From: Devosia sp. 66-22 | GTDB lineage: Bacteria > Pseudomonadota > Alphaproteobacteria > Rhizobiales > Devosiaceae | Assembly (NCBI GenBank): GCA_001899065.1 | Contig: MKUZ01000008.1 | Location: 62,001-126,000 of the forward strand | DNA: 64,000 nt | Direction: 5' to 3' | In this document: positions 33,163 through 41,421 of the stretch, one piece after another | Numbering within the stretch: the first letter of the stretch is position 1 | Layout: every line of letters starts with the position of its first letter | Notes under the pieces: generated by a model | What the model saw: only the letters and a program-made list of their open reading frames with translations | Database searches by the model: none | Told to the model about the DNA's origin: nothing | Position numbers and translations under genes: made by a program

Positions 33163-33477
33163 GTGCTGCCGTCCGACCAGTTTGCCGCCCTTGCCGACGA
33201 GACGCGCTGCGCGTTGATCGACCTGTTGCGCGAGCGGCCGCGCGCCGTGCACGAGCTTGCGGCGGCGTTCGCCATCAGTCGGCCGGCCATTTCGCGGCAC
33301 CTGAGGGTGCTCAAGGAGGCGGGGCTGATCGGCGAGGAGCGCGATGGGCGCGAGAACGTCTATTCCCTCAAGCGCCACCGCCTGCGGCAGCTCAGCACGT
33401 GGCTCGAGCAGTTCGGGCCGGCGAGGAAGGTGACCGAGAAGCCGCCGGAGGAGGCCCAGGCCGAGTTCGACCTGTGA
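33163..33477 (+). CDS. ArsR-family transcriptional regulator
   Basis: A 104-residue winged helix: FAALADETRCALIDLLRERP, VHELAAAFAISRPAISRHLRVLKEAGLI and ERDGRENVYSL. The metal-sensing ELCVCD motif is absent; the only cysteine is in TRCAL, so it is probably not an arsenic sensor. The start is GTG 33163, 10 bp after the second operator copy, hence strong autoregulation is likely. It is not followed by the SRPBCC gene that often accompanies this subtype. Confidence 0.85.
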   Translation: MLPSDQFAALADETRCALIDLLRERPRAVHELAAAFAISRPAISRHLRVLKEAGLIGEERDGRENVYSLKRHRLRQLSTWLEQFGPARKVTEKPPEEAQAEFDL

Positions 33478-33484
33478 GGCGGGG

Positions 33485-33991
33485 CTATATGGCGGCGGGC
33501 CGCAGGTCCAGCCGCCACACATTGTGCGGCGACCACACGCCCGCAGGATACTCCGTGTCCTCGACGCCCAGCAACTCGAAGCCGAGCTTGCGGCAGATGC
33601 CGTTGGAGCCTGGATTGTCGGGCGTGGGGAAGGCAAAGACGTAGCGGTGCCGCGCCAGCGGCCGCAGGCGGTCGAGCAGCGCCCGCGCCGCCGCGACACC
33701 GAGCCCGCGCCCATGATGTGCCGGCAGCACCTCCCAGCCCGTTTCGTAGGCCGGAGCCCCGTCGCGCTCCGTCTCCCAGTAGCAGATCGAGCCGACGATC
33801 TCGCCGTCCGCCGCGATCCGCAGCATCTCGGTCTCGCCCGGCCGGTGATAGGTCAGGTAGCGGCCCTGTCGCTCGGCGAGCTTGGCCTCCGTCTCCACGC
33901 CACCCAGATGCTGCTTCTGTTCCGGCGTATTCATCGCCCGGAGCAGGCCGAGGCCGGCGTCGTCCCAGGGGAGGAGGGTGAGTATCGGAAT
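33485..33991 (-). CDS. GNAT-family N-acetyltransferase (start uncertain)
   Basis: A GNAT fold of about 168 residues: ETGWEVLPAHHGRGLGVAAARALL holds the acetyl-CoA loop (Q/RxxGxG/A), and TPDNPGSNGICRKLGFELLG is the family C-terminal motif. The first in-frame ATG (33932-33934) would drop the first beta strand (PILTLLPWDD), but no ATG, GTG or TTG lies between that strand and tRNA-Arg. An ATT at 33989-33991 with GAGAG before it is a possible start. Substrate unknown; it resembles small-molecule or protein acetylases. Confidence 0.75.
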   Translation of the reverse strand: MPILTLLPWDDAGLGLLRAMNTPEQKQHLGGVETEAKLAERQGRYLTYHRPGETEMLRIAADGEIVGSICYWETERDGAPAYETGWEVLPAHHGRGLGVAAARALLDRLRPLARHRYVFAFPTPDNPGSNGICRKLGFELLGVEDTEYPAGVWSPHNVWRLDLRPAAI

Positions 33992-34008
33992 GGCAGGTCT
34001 CTCGAATT

Positions 34009-34084
34009 TGGCGACCCCGGCAGGAATCGAACCTGCAACCAACAGCTTAGAAGGCTGCTGCTCTATCCATTGAGCTACGGGGCC
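34009..34084 (-). tRNA. tRNA-Arg (UCU)
   Basis: On the minus strand it starts GGCCCCG at 34084 and closes with CGGGGTC. The anticodon stem GCAGC/GCTGT encloses CTTCTAA, giving anticodon TCT. The T loop is GTTCGAT. CCA is encoded at 34009-34011. Confidence 0.93.
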
Positions 34085-34119
34085 GTGGTCCCTGCATGTA
34101 GCCGATGACGCGGCCCGTG

Positions 34120-35154
34120 TCAGCCTCGGCCGGGCGCCGCCGTGCTTTCGCGCACCACCAGTTCGGACTGGAGCAGCACGCGGATCGGTTCGGACGAGGG
34201 CACTGTCCGCTCGAGGATATTGATCAGCGTTTCCACCGCGATCCGGCCGATTTCCTCGCGCGGCTGGCGCATGGTGGTGAGGGCAGGGGAGTAGTTCTCG
34301 GAGATCGAGATGTCGTCAAAGCCGATCACCGAGATGTCGCGCGGGCATTCGATTCCGGCCTTTCGGAGGGCGGCGATCAGCCCGATCCCCATCTCGTCAT
34401 TGCCGGCGAAGACCGCTGTCGGCATCTCCTTGAGGTTCCTGAAATATCCGGCGGCGGCGCGCCCGCCCGCCATGGTGTAGTCGCCGGCAAAGATCCAGTC
34501 CTCGCGGGTTTCCAGGCGCTGCTCGAACATGGCCTTGCGGAAACCCACGAGCCGCTCGTTGGGGAAGGTGTTGCGCGACGGGCCGCTGATATGGCCGATC
34601 CGGCGGTGGCCGAGGGCGTGCAGGTGCGCCACGGCCCGCTCGGCCGCCTGCAGATTGTCGGTGATCACCGAATTGATCTGCGGGTCGGGCAGTTCGTCAT
34701 AGGCCGCCACCAGTGGCATCTGCGTGTTGGCCCCCGTGATCGCGTGAAGCTTGCGGGTGTCGAGGAAGCCATCGAACAGCAGCAGACCGTCGGCGCGGTT
34801 GGACTGGTAGTAGTCCGAGAGCCACTTCGCCGGATCGTCGCCGAGCCGCCCGGTGACCAGCACGCCATAACCGCGCGAGGCCGCCGTGGTCACGACCGCA
34901 TCGAGGATGGTGGAGTAGAACGGATTGCCGATCCCGGGCATCGCGGTCAGGATCGTCTTGGCCCGCTGCATGCGCAGCGTCCGCGCCGCCTGGTTGATCG
35001 TGTAGCCGGTGTCGCGCACCGCCTTGGTGACGCGGTCGCGTGTCGATTCCGATACCCTTTCGGGCGAACTCAAAACGCGGCTGACCGTGGCGGCGGATAC
35101 CTGGGCGTGACGCGCGACGTCCTGGATGGTGGGGGGTTTCTTGGGTGCGTCCAT
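34120..35154 (-). CDS. LacI-family transcriptional regulator
   Basis: A 344-residue LacI protein. The helix-turn-helix is TIQDVARHAQVSAATVSRVL with the hinge after NQAARTLRMQRA; the sensor domain has GIGNPFYSTIL, FAGNDEMGIGLIAALR, DISVIGFDDISISEN and TTMRQPREEIGR. It is divergent from the orphan sugar-binding-protein gene, with the likely operator TGTAATCGATTGCA between them. It should repress the sugar locus until a sugar binds. Confidence 0.92.
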   Translation of the reverse strand: MDAPKKPPTIQDVARHAQVSAATVSRVLSSPERVSESTRDRVTKAVRDTGYTINQAARTLRMQRAKTILTAMPGIGNPFYSTILDAVVTTAASRGYGVLVTGRLGDDPAKWLSDYYQSNRADGLLLFDGFLDTRKLHAITGANTQMPLVAAYDELPDPQINSVITDNLQAAERAVAHLHALGHRRIGHISGPSRNTFPNERLVGFRKAMFEQRLETREDWIFAGDYTMAGGRAAAGYFRNLKEMPTAVFAGNDEMGIGLIAALRKAGIECPRDISVIGFDDISISENYSPALTTMRQPREEIGRIAVETLINILERTVPSSEPIRVLLQSELVVRESTAAPGRG

Positions 35155-35237
35155 ACCGGACAGCGGCCCTCTTCGCTGCCTCTGTGCTGCTTAGGTAATT
35201 GGAACTTGACAGCGGTGCAAGAAGTGTCTGGGAGTGT

Positions 35238-35258
35238 TGTAATCGATTGCACCGGTGC
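35238..35258. promoter_or_regulatory. LacI-type operator
   Basis: TGTAATCGATTGCA (35238-35251) is a near-perfect 14-bp palindrome with the central CG typical of LacI operators. GCACCGGTGC (35249-35258), a perfect 10-bp palindrome, overlaps its right end and may be a second half-site. It lies 84 bp upstream of the LacI start and about 70 bp upstream of the binding-protein start. Confidence 0.7.
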
Positions 35259-35328
35259 GTAGGAGCGCCCGTGCAAGCGCTGTTGCGTCGCCTCCTGGTC
35301 GGCGCCCGGGGAGTAGAGGGGCCACACC

Positions 35329-36564
35329 ATGATCAAGTCTTCGGTCGCCGCCGGCGTCGCGGTCGCGCTGATGCTGGGTGTGCCGGCTCATGCCGCTGAC
35401 ATCGATGTCACGCACTGGTGGGGGGCGGGCAGCGACAAGGCGGCCGTGGCCGAGCTCGCCCGGGCGTTCGATGCCACCGGCAATCGCTGGGTCGACGACG
35501 CTGTCGGCGCATCCTTCGGCGAAGCGTATGGCGTCATTCTCTCGCGCATCCTCAGCGGCAAACCGATGGGCGCGACGCTGTTCGTGTCGGGCAAGGATGC
35601 CGGCGACCTCGTGGCCGCCGGGCTGATGCTCGATCTCACCGAGCTTGCCGCGCAGGAGGACTGGCGCGCGAGCGTCAACCCGCAACTGCTCGATCCATGC
35701 ACCTTCGGCGGCAAGGTCTTTTGCCTGCCGGTCAGCCTGCATACGCGCGATTGGATGTGGATCAACCGCCACGTCTACGAGAGCAACGGCCTCGCCGTGC
35801 CGGCGAACTGGAACGAGTTCCTCGCCACCGCGCCGCAGCTCCAGGCCAAAGGGATCGCCCCCCTGGCGATGGCCAGCGGCTGGCCCACCGCGTCTGCTCT
35901 CGGTGCGATCGAACTTGCCGTGCTTGGCCGCGAAACTTACGTCAGGATACGCAAGGACCGCGACATCGCCCTTGCCGCCGGTCCCGAGGGGCGTCGGGCG
36001 TGGGAAGCGCTGGACGCCGCCCGCAAGCTCGTCGATCTGGCCGGCAGCGCTCCGCAGTGGCAGGATGCTGTGGCGCAGGTCGCACGCGGCGAGGCCGCCG
36101 CGAGCATCATGGGTGATGTGGCTGGTGGCGAGCTTGTCGCGGCCGGCCTCGCGCCCGGCAGCGATTTCGACTGCCTGCCTGGCCTCGGCCTCGCGCCGGT
36201 GCTCGAGACAGGCGGCGACTTCTTCTTCTTTCCCTCGAACGTCGATCCGGAAGTCACCAAGGCCCAGCTCGTTCTCGCCTCGACCCTGCTCAAGGCCGAG
36301 ACGCAGCTCGCCTTCAACCTCAAGCGGGGTGCGCTGCCGGTCCGCTCGGACGTCGATGTCGCCGCGGCAAATGACTGCGTGAAGCAGGGGCTCGACATCC
36401 TCGGGGCGGGGGCTCCGCTGCCGCCTGCGTCGCAGATGCTCGACGCGGACTCGCTCGCCCTGATCGCCGATTTGCAGGGCGCTTTCTTCGCCGATTCCAC
36501 CATCACGATCGAACAGGCCCAGGCCCGTTTCGTCGAGATCATCAAGAACGCTCCACCACTCTGA
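35329..36564 (+). CDS. Sugar ABC transporter solute-binding protein (orphan)
   Basis: An exported binding protein of 411 residues. The signal peptide MIKSSVAAGVAVALMLGVPA-HA is followed by IDVTHWWGAGSDKAAVAELARAF, the usual cluster B (carbohydrate) opening, and GEAAASIMGDVAGGELVAAG in the middle. Cys residues near FGGKVFCLP and DFDCLPG may form a disulfide. No permease or ATPase is adjacent, which is unusual; it may feed a transporter encoded elsewhere. It is divergent from LacI and upstream of sugar-enzyme genes. Confidence 0.88.
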   Translation: MIKSSVAAGVAVALMLGVPAHAADIDVTHWWGAGSDKAAVAELARAFDATGNRWVDDAVGASFGEAYGVILSRILSGKPMGATLFVSGKDAGDLVAAGLMLDLTELAAQEDWRASVNPQLLDPCTFGGKVFCLPVSLHTRDWMWINRHVYESNGLAVPANWNEFLATAPQLQAKGIAPLAMASGWPTASALGAIELAVLGRETYVRIRKDRDIALAAGPEGRRAWEALDAARKLVDLAGSAPQWQDAVAQVARGEAAASIMGDVAGGELVAAGLAPGSDFDCLPGLGLAPVLETGGDFFFFPSNVDPEVTKAQLVLASTLLKAETQLAFNLKRGALPVRSDVDVAAANDCVKQGLDILGAGAPLPPASQMLDADSLALIADLQGAFFADSTITIEQAQARFVEIIKNAPPL

Positions 36565-36677
36565 CACCTGGGGGTGTGCGTCACCGGTTCCCTTTAATCC
36601 TGCGGCAATCCCATCGATAACTCCGCGACCCGCCCGGCCGTAGGCCTGGCGAGCGCACATCCTAGAAAGAGACCTCA

Positions 36678-37421
36678 ATGGACTATTCCTACCAGCTCTA
36701 CAGCGCGCGTAACGAGAAGTCGCTCGACGACACGCTGAAGACCCTGAAGCAGCTTGGCTATGCCCAGGTTGAAGGCTGGGGCGGCCAGTTCGCCGATCCC
36801 GCCGCGCTTGCCCGGAGCCTCAAGGACGCCGGCCTTGTCATGCCGACCGCGCATATGGGCTATCAGCAGCTCGAGGACACCGATGCTGCGCTCAAAATCG
36901 TCGATACCGTCGGCATCCAGACCGTCTACTGCCCGGCACCGCCTTCGTCCGACTACCGCGAAGGCACGGGCAACTGGCAGGAGCTGGCCGATGGTCTCGC
37001 CCGGATCGGTGCGGCGTTCAAGAGGGCCGGCAAGGGCTTCGGCTACCACAATCACCACTGGGAGTTCGGCAAGCTGGACAGCGGCAAGACCCCGATCGAG
37101 CTCATCATCGCGTCGCCCGACGTGCAGTGGGAAATGGACCTCGCCTGGGTGGTGAAGGCCGGCGAAGATCCGATCGCCTGGATGGACCGCTACGGCAGCC
37201 GCATCACAGCAATCCACGTCAAGGATATCGCGCCCGCGGGCCAGAAGGCCGACGAGGACGGCTGGGCCGATGTCGGCACCGGCACGCTCGACTGGAAGCA
37301 GCTCATCGCCGACGCCAAGGCCAAGACGAAGGCTGCCTATTTCGTGATGGAGCACGACAAGCCGAGCGATGCGATCCGCTTCGCGCGCACCTCCATCAGC
37401 ACCGTCAAGCAGTGGGGCTGA
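36678..37421 (+). CDS. Sugar phosphate isomerase/epimerase-type TIM barrel 1
   Basis: A 247-residue AP-endonuclease-2-type barrel. Metal ligands are visible in GFGYHNHHWEF, EMDLAWVVKAG, ITAIHVKDIAP and FVMEHDKPSD. The family isomerises ketoses or acts on 3-keto-glycosides. The next gene, a Gfo/Idh dehydrogenase, starts 2 bp after its stop, the partner arrangement known for glycoside 3-oxidation followed by barrel-catalysed cleavage. No signal peptide. Confidence 0.88.
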   Translation: MDYSYQLYSARNEKSLDDTLKTLKQLGYAQVEGWGGQFADPAALARSLKDAGLVMPTAHMGYQQLEDTDAALKIVDTVGIQTVYCPAPPSSDYREGTGNWQELADGLARIGAAFKRAGKGFGYHNHHWEFGKLDSGKTPIELIIASPDVQWEMDLAWVVKAGEDPIAWMDRYGSRITAIHVKDIAPAGQKADEDGWADVGTGTLDWKQLIADAKAKTKAAYFVMEHDKPSDAIRFARTSISTVKQWG

Positions 37422-37423
37422 TC

Positions 37424-38566
37424 ATGGCAAAGACCTATGGCGTCGGCATCATGGGTGCCGGCAACATCTCCTCGGCCTATCTGCGCCTGGCGCCGCTGTT
37501 CAAAGGCATCGAGGTCCGCGGTGTCGCAGATATCGTGCCGGCGGCGGCCAGGGCGCGGGGCGCCGAGTTCGGCGTTGCGGCCATGACGCCCGACGAGATG
37601 CTCAAGAGCTCCGAGATCGATGTCGTGGTGAACCTGACGGTTCCCGCGACGCATTATCGGGTGTCGATGGACGCGGTCTCGGCCGGCAAGCACGCCTATT
37701 CCGAAAAGCCGTTCGTGCTGTCGGTCAAGGAGGGCAAGGCGCTCAAGCGGGAAGCCGACAAGCGCGGCCTCTATGTCGGCTCGGCGCCCGATACGTTCCT
37801 GGGCGGCGCCCACCAGCAGGTCCGCGACATCATCGACAGCAAGCAGCTCGGCAAGGTCACGCATGGCACGACCCATGTGATGAGCCGCGGCATGGAGCAC
37901 TGGCACCCCAATCCGGACTTCTTCTTTCAGCCCGGCGGCGGTCCGATCCTCGACCTCGGTCCGTACTACATCTCGGACCTCGTCCATCTGCTCGGCCCGG
38001 TGGCGCGGGTCACCGCGTTCACCAACAGCGCCAAATCCCACCGCACAGTGACGACGCCGAACGTCGCGATGACCGGCAAGAAGATCAAGGTGGGCACTCC
38101 CACCACGATCCACGGCATCCTCGAGTTCGAGTCCGGCGCCATCATCACGGTGGGCGCGAGCTGGGACGTGTTCAGCCACGGACACCACAATATCGAGCTT
38201 TACGGCACCGACGGCTCGGTCTTCGTGCCCGATCCGAACTTCTTCGGCGGCGACGTGTTCGTCACCGACCAGACCGGCTCGCGCAACAAAGTGGAGCCGT
38301 GGGACCACCCGTTCGGCAAGGCCAACCAGACCGGCGGCGACGGCGTGCCGCGCGCCAATTACCGTACGGCGGGCCTCGCCGACATGATCCAGTCGATCGA
38401 CAAGAAGCGGGCCGCCCGCTGCGGCCTCGACCTGGCGCTGCATGTCGTCGAAGTGATGACGAGCCTGCTCAAGGCCGGTGAAACCGGCAAGGTCGTCACC
38501 CTCACCACCACCTGCGAACGTCCCAAGGCGCTGAAGCCCAAGGACGCGCTGGCGCTGCTAAAGTAG
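37424..38566 (+). CDS. Gfo/Idh/MocA-family oxidoreductase 4
   Basis: At 380 residues it is longer than the cluster 1 members. IMGAGNISSAY is the Rossmann loop; SEKPFVLS holds the catalytic Lys; GGGPILDLGPYYISDLVHLLG is the C-domain motif with Tyr in place of the usual His. It probably oxidises a sugar or glycoside hydroxyl. It is coupled to the barrel gene upstream. Confidence 0.9.
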   Translation: MAKTYGVGIMGAGNISSAYLRLAPLFKGIEVRGVADIVPAAARARGAEFGVAAMTPDEMLKSSEIDVVVNLTVPATHYRVSMDAVSAGKHAYSEKPFVLSVKEGKALKREADKRGLYVGSAPDTFLGGAHQQVRDIIDSKQLGKVTHGTTHVMSRGMEHWHPNPDFFFQPGGGPILDLGPYYISDLVHLLGPVARVTAFTNSAKSHRTVTTPNVAMTGKKIKVGTPTTIHGILEFESGAIITVGASWDVFSHGHHNIELYGTDGSVFVPDPNFFGGDVFVTDQTGSRNKVEPWDHPFGKANQTGGDGVPRANYRTAGLADMIQSIDKKRAARCGLDLALHVVEVMTSLLKAGETGKVVTLTTTCERPKALKPKDALALLK

Positions 38567-38641
38567 CGCCACAGCCGAAACGGGAAGGGAGCATCCCCGC
38601 TCTCTTCCTGTTCCGGACCGACGAGCGGCTCCGTCCATCGC

Positions 38642-38671
38642 TTGACGATAAATAGGAATCCTATTTATTAT
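38642..38671 (+). promoter_or_regulatory. Promoter with embedded 21-bp palindrome before marR-type gene
   Basis: The -35 TTGACG (38642-38647) and -10 TATTAT (38666-38671) are 18 bp apart. Between and over them lies a perfect palindrome at 38648-38668 with arms ATAAATAGGA / TCCTATTTAT around a central A. The start codon is only 7 bp beyond the -10, so the transcript is predicted to begin at or next to the ATG (leaderless). Binding by the encoded MarR would block RNA polymerase. Confidence 0.78.
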
Positions 38672-38678
38672 CCCGGGC

Positions 38679-39347
38679 ATGGAAACGCCTACGTCGCCGA
38701 CACCGCTTCCCGACCGCCTGCGCGAAGGGCTCGCGCGCATCGCCGCGGTGATGCGGTCGGATGACTGGCGCCGGGCGCAGGAGCTCGGTGTGAACCCAAC
38801 GCAGCTGGCGGTCCTGCAGTGCCTCGAGGGGCGCCGCGACGGCATGCGCGTCGGCGATATCGCATCGGTGCTCGGCGTATCGCAGCCGACCGCCACCGAC
38901 TCCATCGCCACGCTTGTGGCAAAGCAGCTCGTCGAAAAGCGAATCGACAGTGGCGACGGCCGGTCCGTACGCGTCTTTCTCACGCCCACAGGGCAGGCAG
39001 CCACGCAGGCGCCGAGCGCCACTCCGGGCGCGGCTGAGGCGGTGCTGCAGGCGCTGCCCGGCGACGACCAGGAGCAGATGCTTGACCTGCTGGTCGATCT
39101 GATCCGGCGCCTCCAGGAACGTGGTGCCATCCCCATTCAGCGCATGTGCGCCAGTTGCCGGCACTTCCGGCCCTGTGCCCATGCCGATGCGGCCCGTCCG
39201 CATCACTGTGCCTTCGTCGACGCGGCCTTTGGTCAGCAGGATTTGCGCATCGAATGCCGCGATCACGAAGCCGCCGATCCGGCAACCCGGACTGCCATCT
39301 GGGCTGCCTTTGACAGGGATCGGCCTCCCATCCTCCAGGCACCCTAG
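38679..39347 (+). CDS. MarR-family regulator with Cys-rich C-terminal tail
   Basis: A 222-residue protein. Residues about 15-135 are a MarR winged helix (NPTQLAVLQCLEGRRDG, VGDIASVLGVSQPTATDSIATLVAKQLVEKRID, wing DGRSVRVFLT). The tail from about 150 reads MCASCRHFRPC, then PHHCAFVD and LRIECRDHE, five spaced cysteines plus histidines, which could bind zinc or an Fe-S cluster. A sensor role is likely. No Shine-Dalgarno site is seen before the ATG, in keeping with a leaderless message. The exported protein gene follows after 16 bp. Confidence 0.87.
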   Translation: METPTSPTPLPDRLREGLARIAAVMRSDDWRRAQELGVNPTQLAVLQCLEGRRDGMRVGDIASVLGVSQPTATDSIATLVAKQLVEKRIDSGDGRSVRVFLTPTGQAATQAPSATPGAAEAVLQALPGDDQEQMLDLLVDLIRRLQERGAIPIQRMCASCRHFRPCAHADAARPHHCAFVDAAFGQQDLRIECRDHEAADPATRTAIWAAFDRDRPPILQAP

Positions 39348-39363
39348 AAAGGAAGAAACCTCC

Positions 39364-40077
39364 ATGCCCAGACCTGTTCTGCCTGCCGCGATCGCGATCG
39401 CGGCCATGATGCTTGTCGTCCCGGCGTCGGCGCATTCCATAACCGCCGCGCCCAGTGACGCCATCCACGCCTCGTTCGACATCATCGAGACCAACATCGT
39501 CAGCAAAGGCGACACCGCCATCTTCACCACCCGCGTACGTGGCGAGGCCGGAGCGGAGAAGCCGGCTGCCACCGGCAAGTTCGAGGGCGCCGGGGTCTAC
39601 GCCTATGTCTGGCCGACGAGCCTCGACAGCGGCGATATCGGGTTCGAGGCGAAGCAGGGGATCGTCGCCCTCGCGGTCACCTTCCATCCCGATTTCGACG
39701 ACGCCGCCAATGGCGGCGCGAACCGGGACGTCTGGCATCCGCACTGGGTCGTCCTCAGCGAGGACGCCGCGTGCCCCGGCGGTCTCAAGGTGAACGACAT
39801 CCCCGAGGGGACGACGCCCAAGGTGCCGCCGACCTGGCCCGGCGTGCCGCTCCTGATCGACAGCCCGGACTATCCGACGGCGCTCAGCGGAGACACCGTC
39901 GAGGTGTCGATCCCGATCAAGTTCATCGGCGCCATTGCCGATGCATCGTTCGACGGCGTCACCGCCGGCCTCAGGATCAACGCCAACCTGCACGCGCCGC
40001 TGCTGTGCGTCGACAACGTCTTCAAGGTGGCGTCGGGCGATCTGAGCCTGCCGGGTAAAGTCGCGCCGGCCCAGTAA
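39364..40077 (+). CDS. Exported protein of unknown function
   Basis: A 237-residue protein with a clear signal peptide (MPRPVLPAAIAIAAMMLVVPASA, cleavage before HSI). The mature part is acidic and beta-rich (FDIIETNIVSKGDTAIFTTRVRG, DVWHPHWVVLSEDAACPGGL, LHAPLLCVDNVF) with two cysteines that may pair. I do not recognise the family. It follows the MarR gene in an operon, with AAGGAAG before the ATG, so the regulator probably controls it. A 13-bp-stem hairpin follows its stop. Confidence 0.7.
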   Translation: MPRPVLPAAIAIAAMMLVVPASAHSITAAPSDAIHASFDIIETNIVSKGDTAIFTTRVRGEAGAEKPAATGKFEGAGVYAYVWPTSLDSGDIGFEAKQGIVALAVTFHPDFDDAANGGANRDVWHPHWVVLSEDAACPGGLKVNDIPEGTTPKVPPTWPGVPLLIDSPDYPTALSGDTVEVSIPIKFIGAIADASFDGVTAGLRINANLHAPLLCVDNVFKVASGDLSLPGKVAPAQ

Positions 40078-40089
40078 CACGGTCAGGCT

Positions 40090-40121
40090 GCCGGTTCGTC
40101 GACTGCCATCGACGAACCGGC
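40090..40121 (+). terminator. Strong hairpin after the MarR-exported protein operon
   Basis: GCCGGTTCGTCGA (40090-40102) and TCGACGAACCGGC (40109-40121) form a perfect 13-bp stem with a 6-nt loop, 13 bp after the stop codon. There is no U-run, but the stem is by far the strongest in the region. Positions 40122-40359 hold no convincing gene, only a possible promoter. Confidence 0.6.
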
Positions 40122-40264
40122 GGTTCCAACCCTCCAGGCAAGTGAAGAGAAGAAACGCCGCAGAAATACCCCTGCCGGCGTCCGCAGCGCAACCGCCCGG
40201 CATAAAGCCGCGCGCCACCTGCCGCCGGACCGGGATAGAACATGGTTCTCCCGGCGACGCGCGC

Positions 40265-40293
40265 TTGACAGTTCTGCCTCGTCTGGCAAGTGT
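40265..40293 (+). promoter_or_regulatory. Possible promoter of the second isomerase-dehydrogenase pair
   Basis: TTGACA (40265-40270) is followed after 17 bp by AAGTGT (40288-40293), a good -35 and a weak -10. It lies 67 bp before the ATG at 40360. Confidence 0.35.
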
Positions 40294-40359
40294 CGCCCCG
40301 AAAACGTTCACGTGCATCAGGAACCGGCGGTAACCCCGGCGGCCAACGGAGTAGCATCA

Positions 40360-41412
40360 ATGCGCACATTGAAGGGGCCGGCGATCTTCCTCGCCCAGTT
40401 CGCGGGCGACAAAGCGCCGTTCGACACCCTCGACAACATCTGCGAATGGGCGGCGGGGCTGGGCTACAAGGGTATCCAGATCCCCACCTGGGTGTCGTCC
40501 TTCATCGACCTCGAGAAGGCCGCCAAGTCCAAGACCTATGCCGATGAGCTCAAGGGCCGCGTCGCCGCGCATGGGCTTGAGATCACCGAACTGTCGACGC
40601 ATCTGCAGGGCCAGCTCGTCGCCGTCCATCCGGCCTATGACAAGCAGTTCGACGGCTTCGCGCCCAAGGAAGTGCACGGCAATCCCAAGGCCCGCCAGAA
40701 ATGGGCGGTGCAGACCCTCAAGAACGCCGCCAAGGCGTCAAAGAACCTCGGCCTCAAGGCTCATGCGACCTTTTCGGGCGCGCTGGCCTGGCCCTATCTC
40801 TATCCGTGGCCGCAGCGTCCTGCCGGTCTTGTCGAGGAGGCTTTCGACGAGTTGGCCAAGCGCTGGCTGCCCATTCTCGACGAGTTCGACAAGGCCGGCG
40901 TCGATGTCGCCTACGAGATCCATCCGGGCGAGGATCTGCACGACGGCGAGACGTTCGAGATGTTCCTCGAGCGGGTGAACAACCATCCGCGCGCCAACAT
41001 TCTCTACGATCCCAGCCACTTCGTGCTGCAGCAGCTCAACTATCTCGACTACATCGACATCTACCATGAGCGCATCAAGGCCTTCCACGTGAAGGACGCC
41101 GAGTTCAATCCCACCGGCAAGCAGGGCGTCTATGGCGGATACCAGGGCTGGACCAAGCGGGCAGGGCGCTTCCGCTCCACGGGCGACGGCCAGGTCGACT
41201 TCCCGTCGATCTTCGCCAAGCTCGCCCAGTACGATTTCGAGGGCTGGGCGGTGCTGGAATGGGAATGCGCGCTCAAGCATCCCGAGCAGGGGGCGGCCGA
41301 AGGCGCACCGCTCATCGACAGCTACATCATCCGCGTGACCGAGAAGGCGTTCGACGATTTCGCCGCCGCCGGCACCGATCGCGCAGCCAATCGCAAGATG
41401 CTCGGGCTCTAG
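40360..41412 (+). CDS. Sugar phosphate isomerase/epimerase-type TIM barrel 2
   Basis: A 350-residue barrel, about 100 residues longer than the first. Metal ligands are in VAYEIHPGED, NILYDPSHFVLQ, IKAFHVKDAEFNP and AVLEWECALKHP. Long AP2-like barrels of this type are known next to Gfo/Idh dehydrogenases in glycoside and inositol metabolism. The dehydrogenase gene follows after 9 bp. Confidence 0.88.
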   Translation: MRTLKGPAIFLAQFAGDKAPFDTLDNICEWAAGLGYKGIQIPTWVSSFIDLEKAAKSKTYADELKGRVAAHGLEITELSTHLQGQLVAVHPAYDKQFDGFAPKEVHGNPKARQKWAVQTLKNAAKASKNLGLKAHATFSGALAWPYLYPWPQRPAGLVEEAFDELAKRWLPILDEFDKAGVDVAYEIHPGEDLHDGETFEMFLERVNNHPRANILYDPSHFVLQQLNYLDYIDIYHERIKAFHVKDAEFNPTGKQGVYGGYQGWTKRAGRFRSTGDGQVDFPSIFAKLAQYDFEGWAVLEWECALKHPEQGAAEGAPLIDSYIIRVTEKAFDDFAAAGTDRAANRKMLGL

Positions 41413-41421
41413 GAGGCGGAC

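Noticed and set aside
33036-33314. N-terminal extension of the hemolysin III-like protein
   Set aside because: The extension crosses the tandem ArsR operators and repeats their sequence in translation; GGGGAGG before ATG 33035 marks the true start.
35206-35240. TTGACA at 35206-35211 as promoter for the orphan binding protein
   Set aside because: No acceptable -10 element lies 16-19 bp downstream, so it was not listed.
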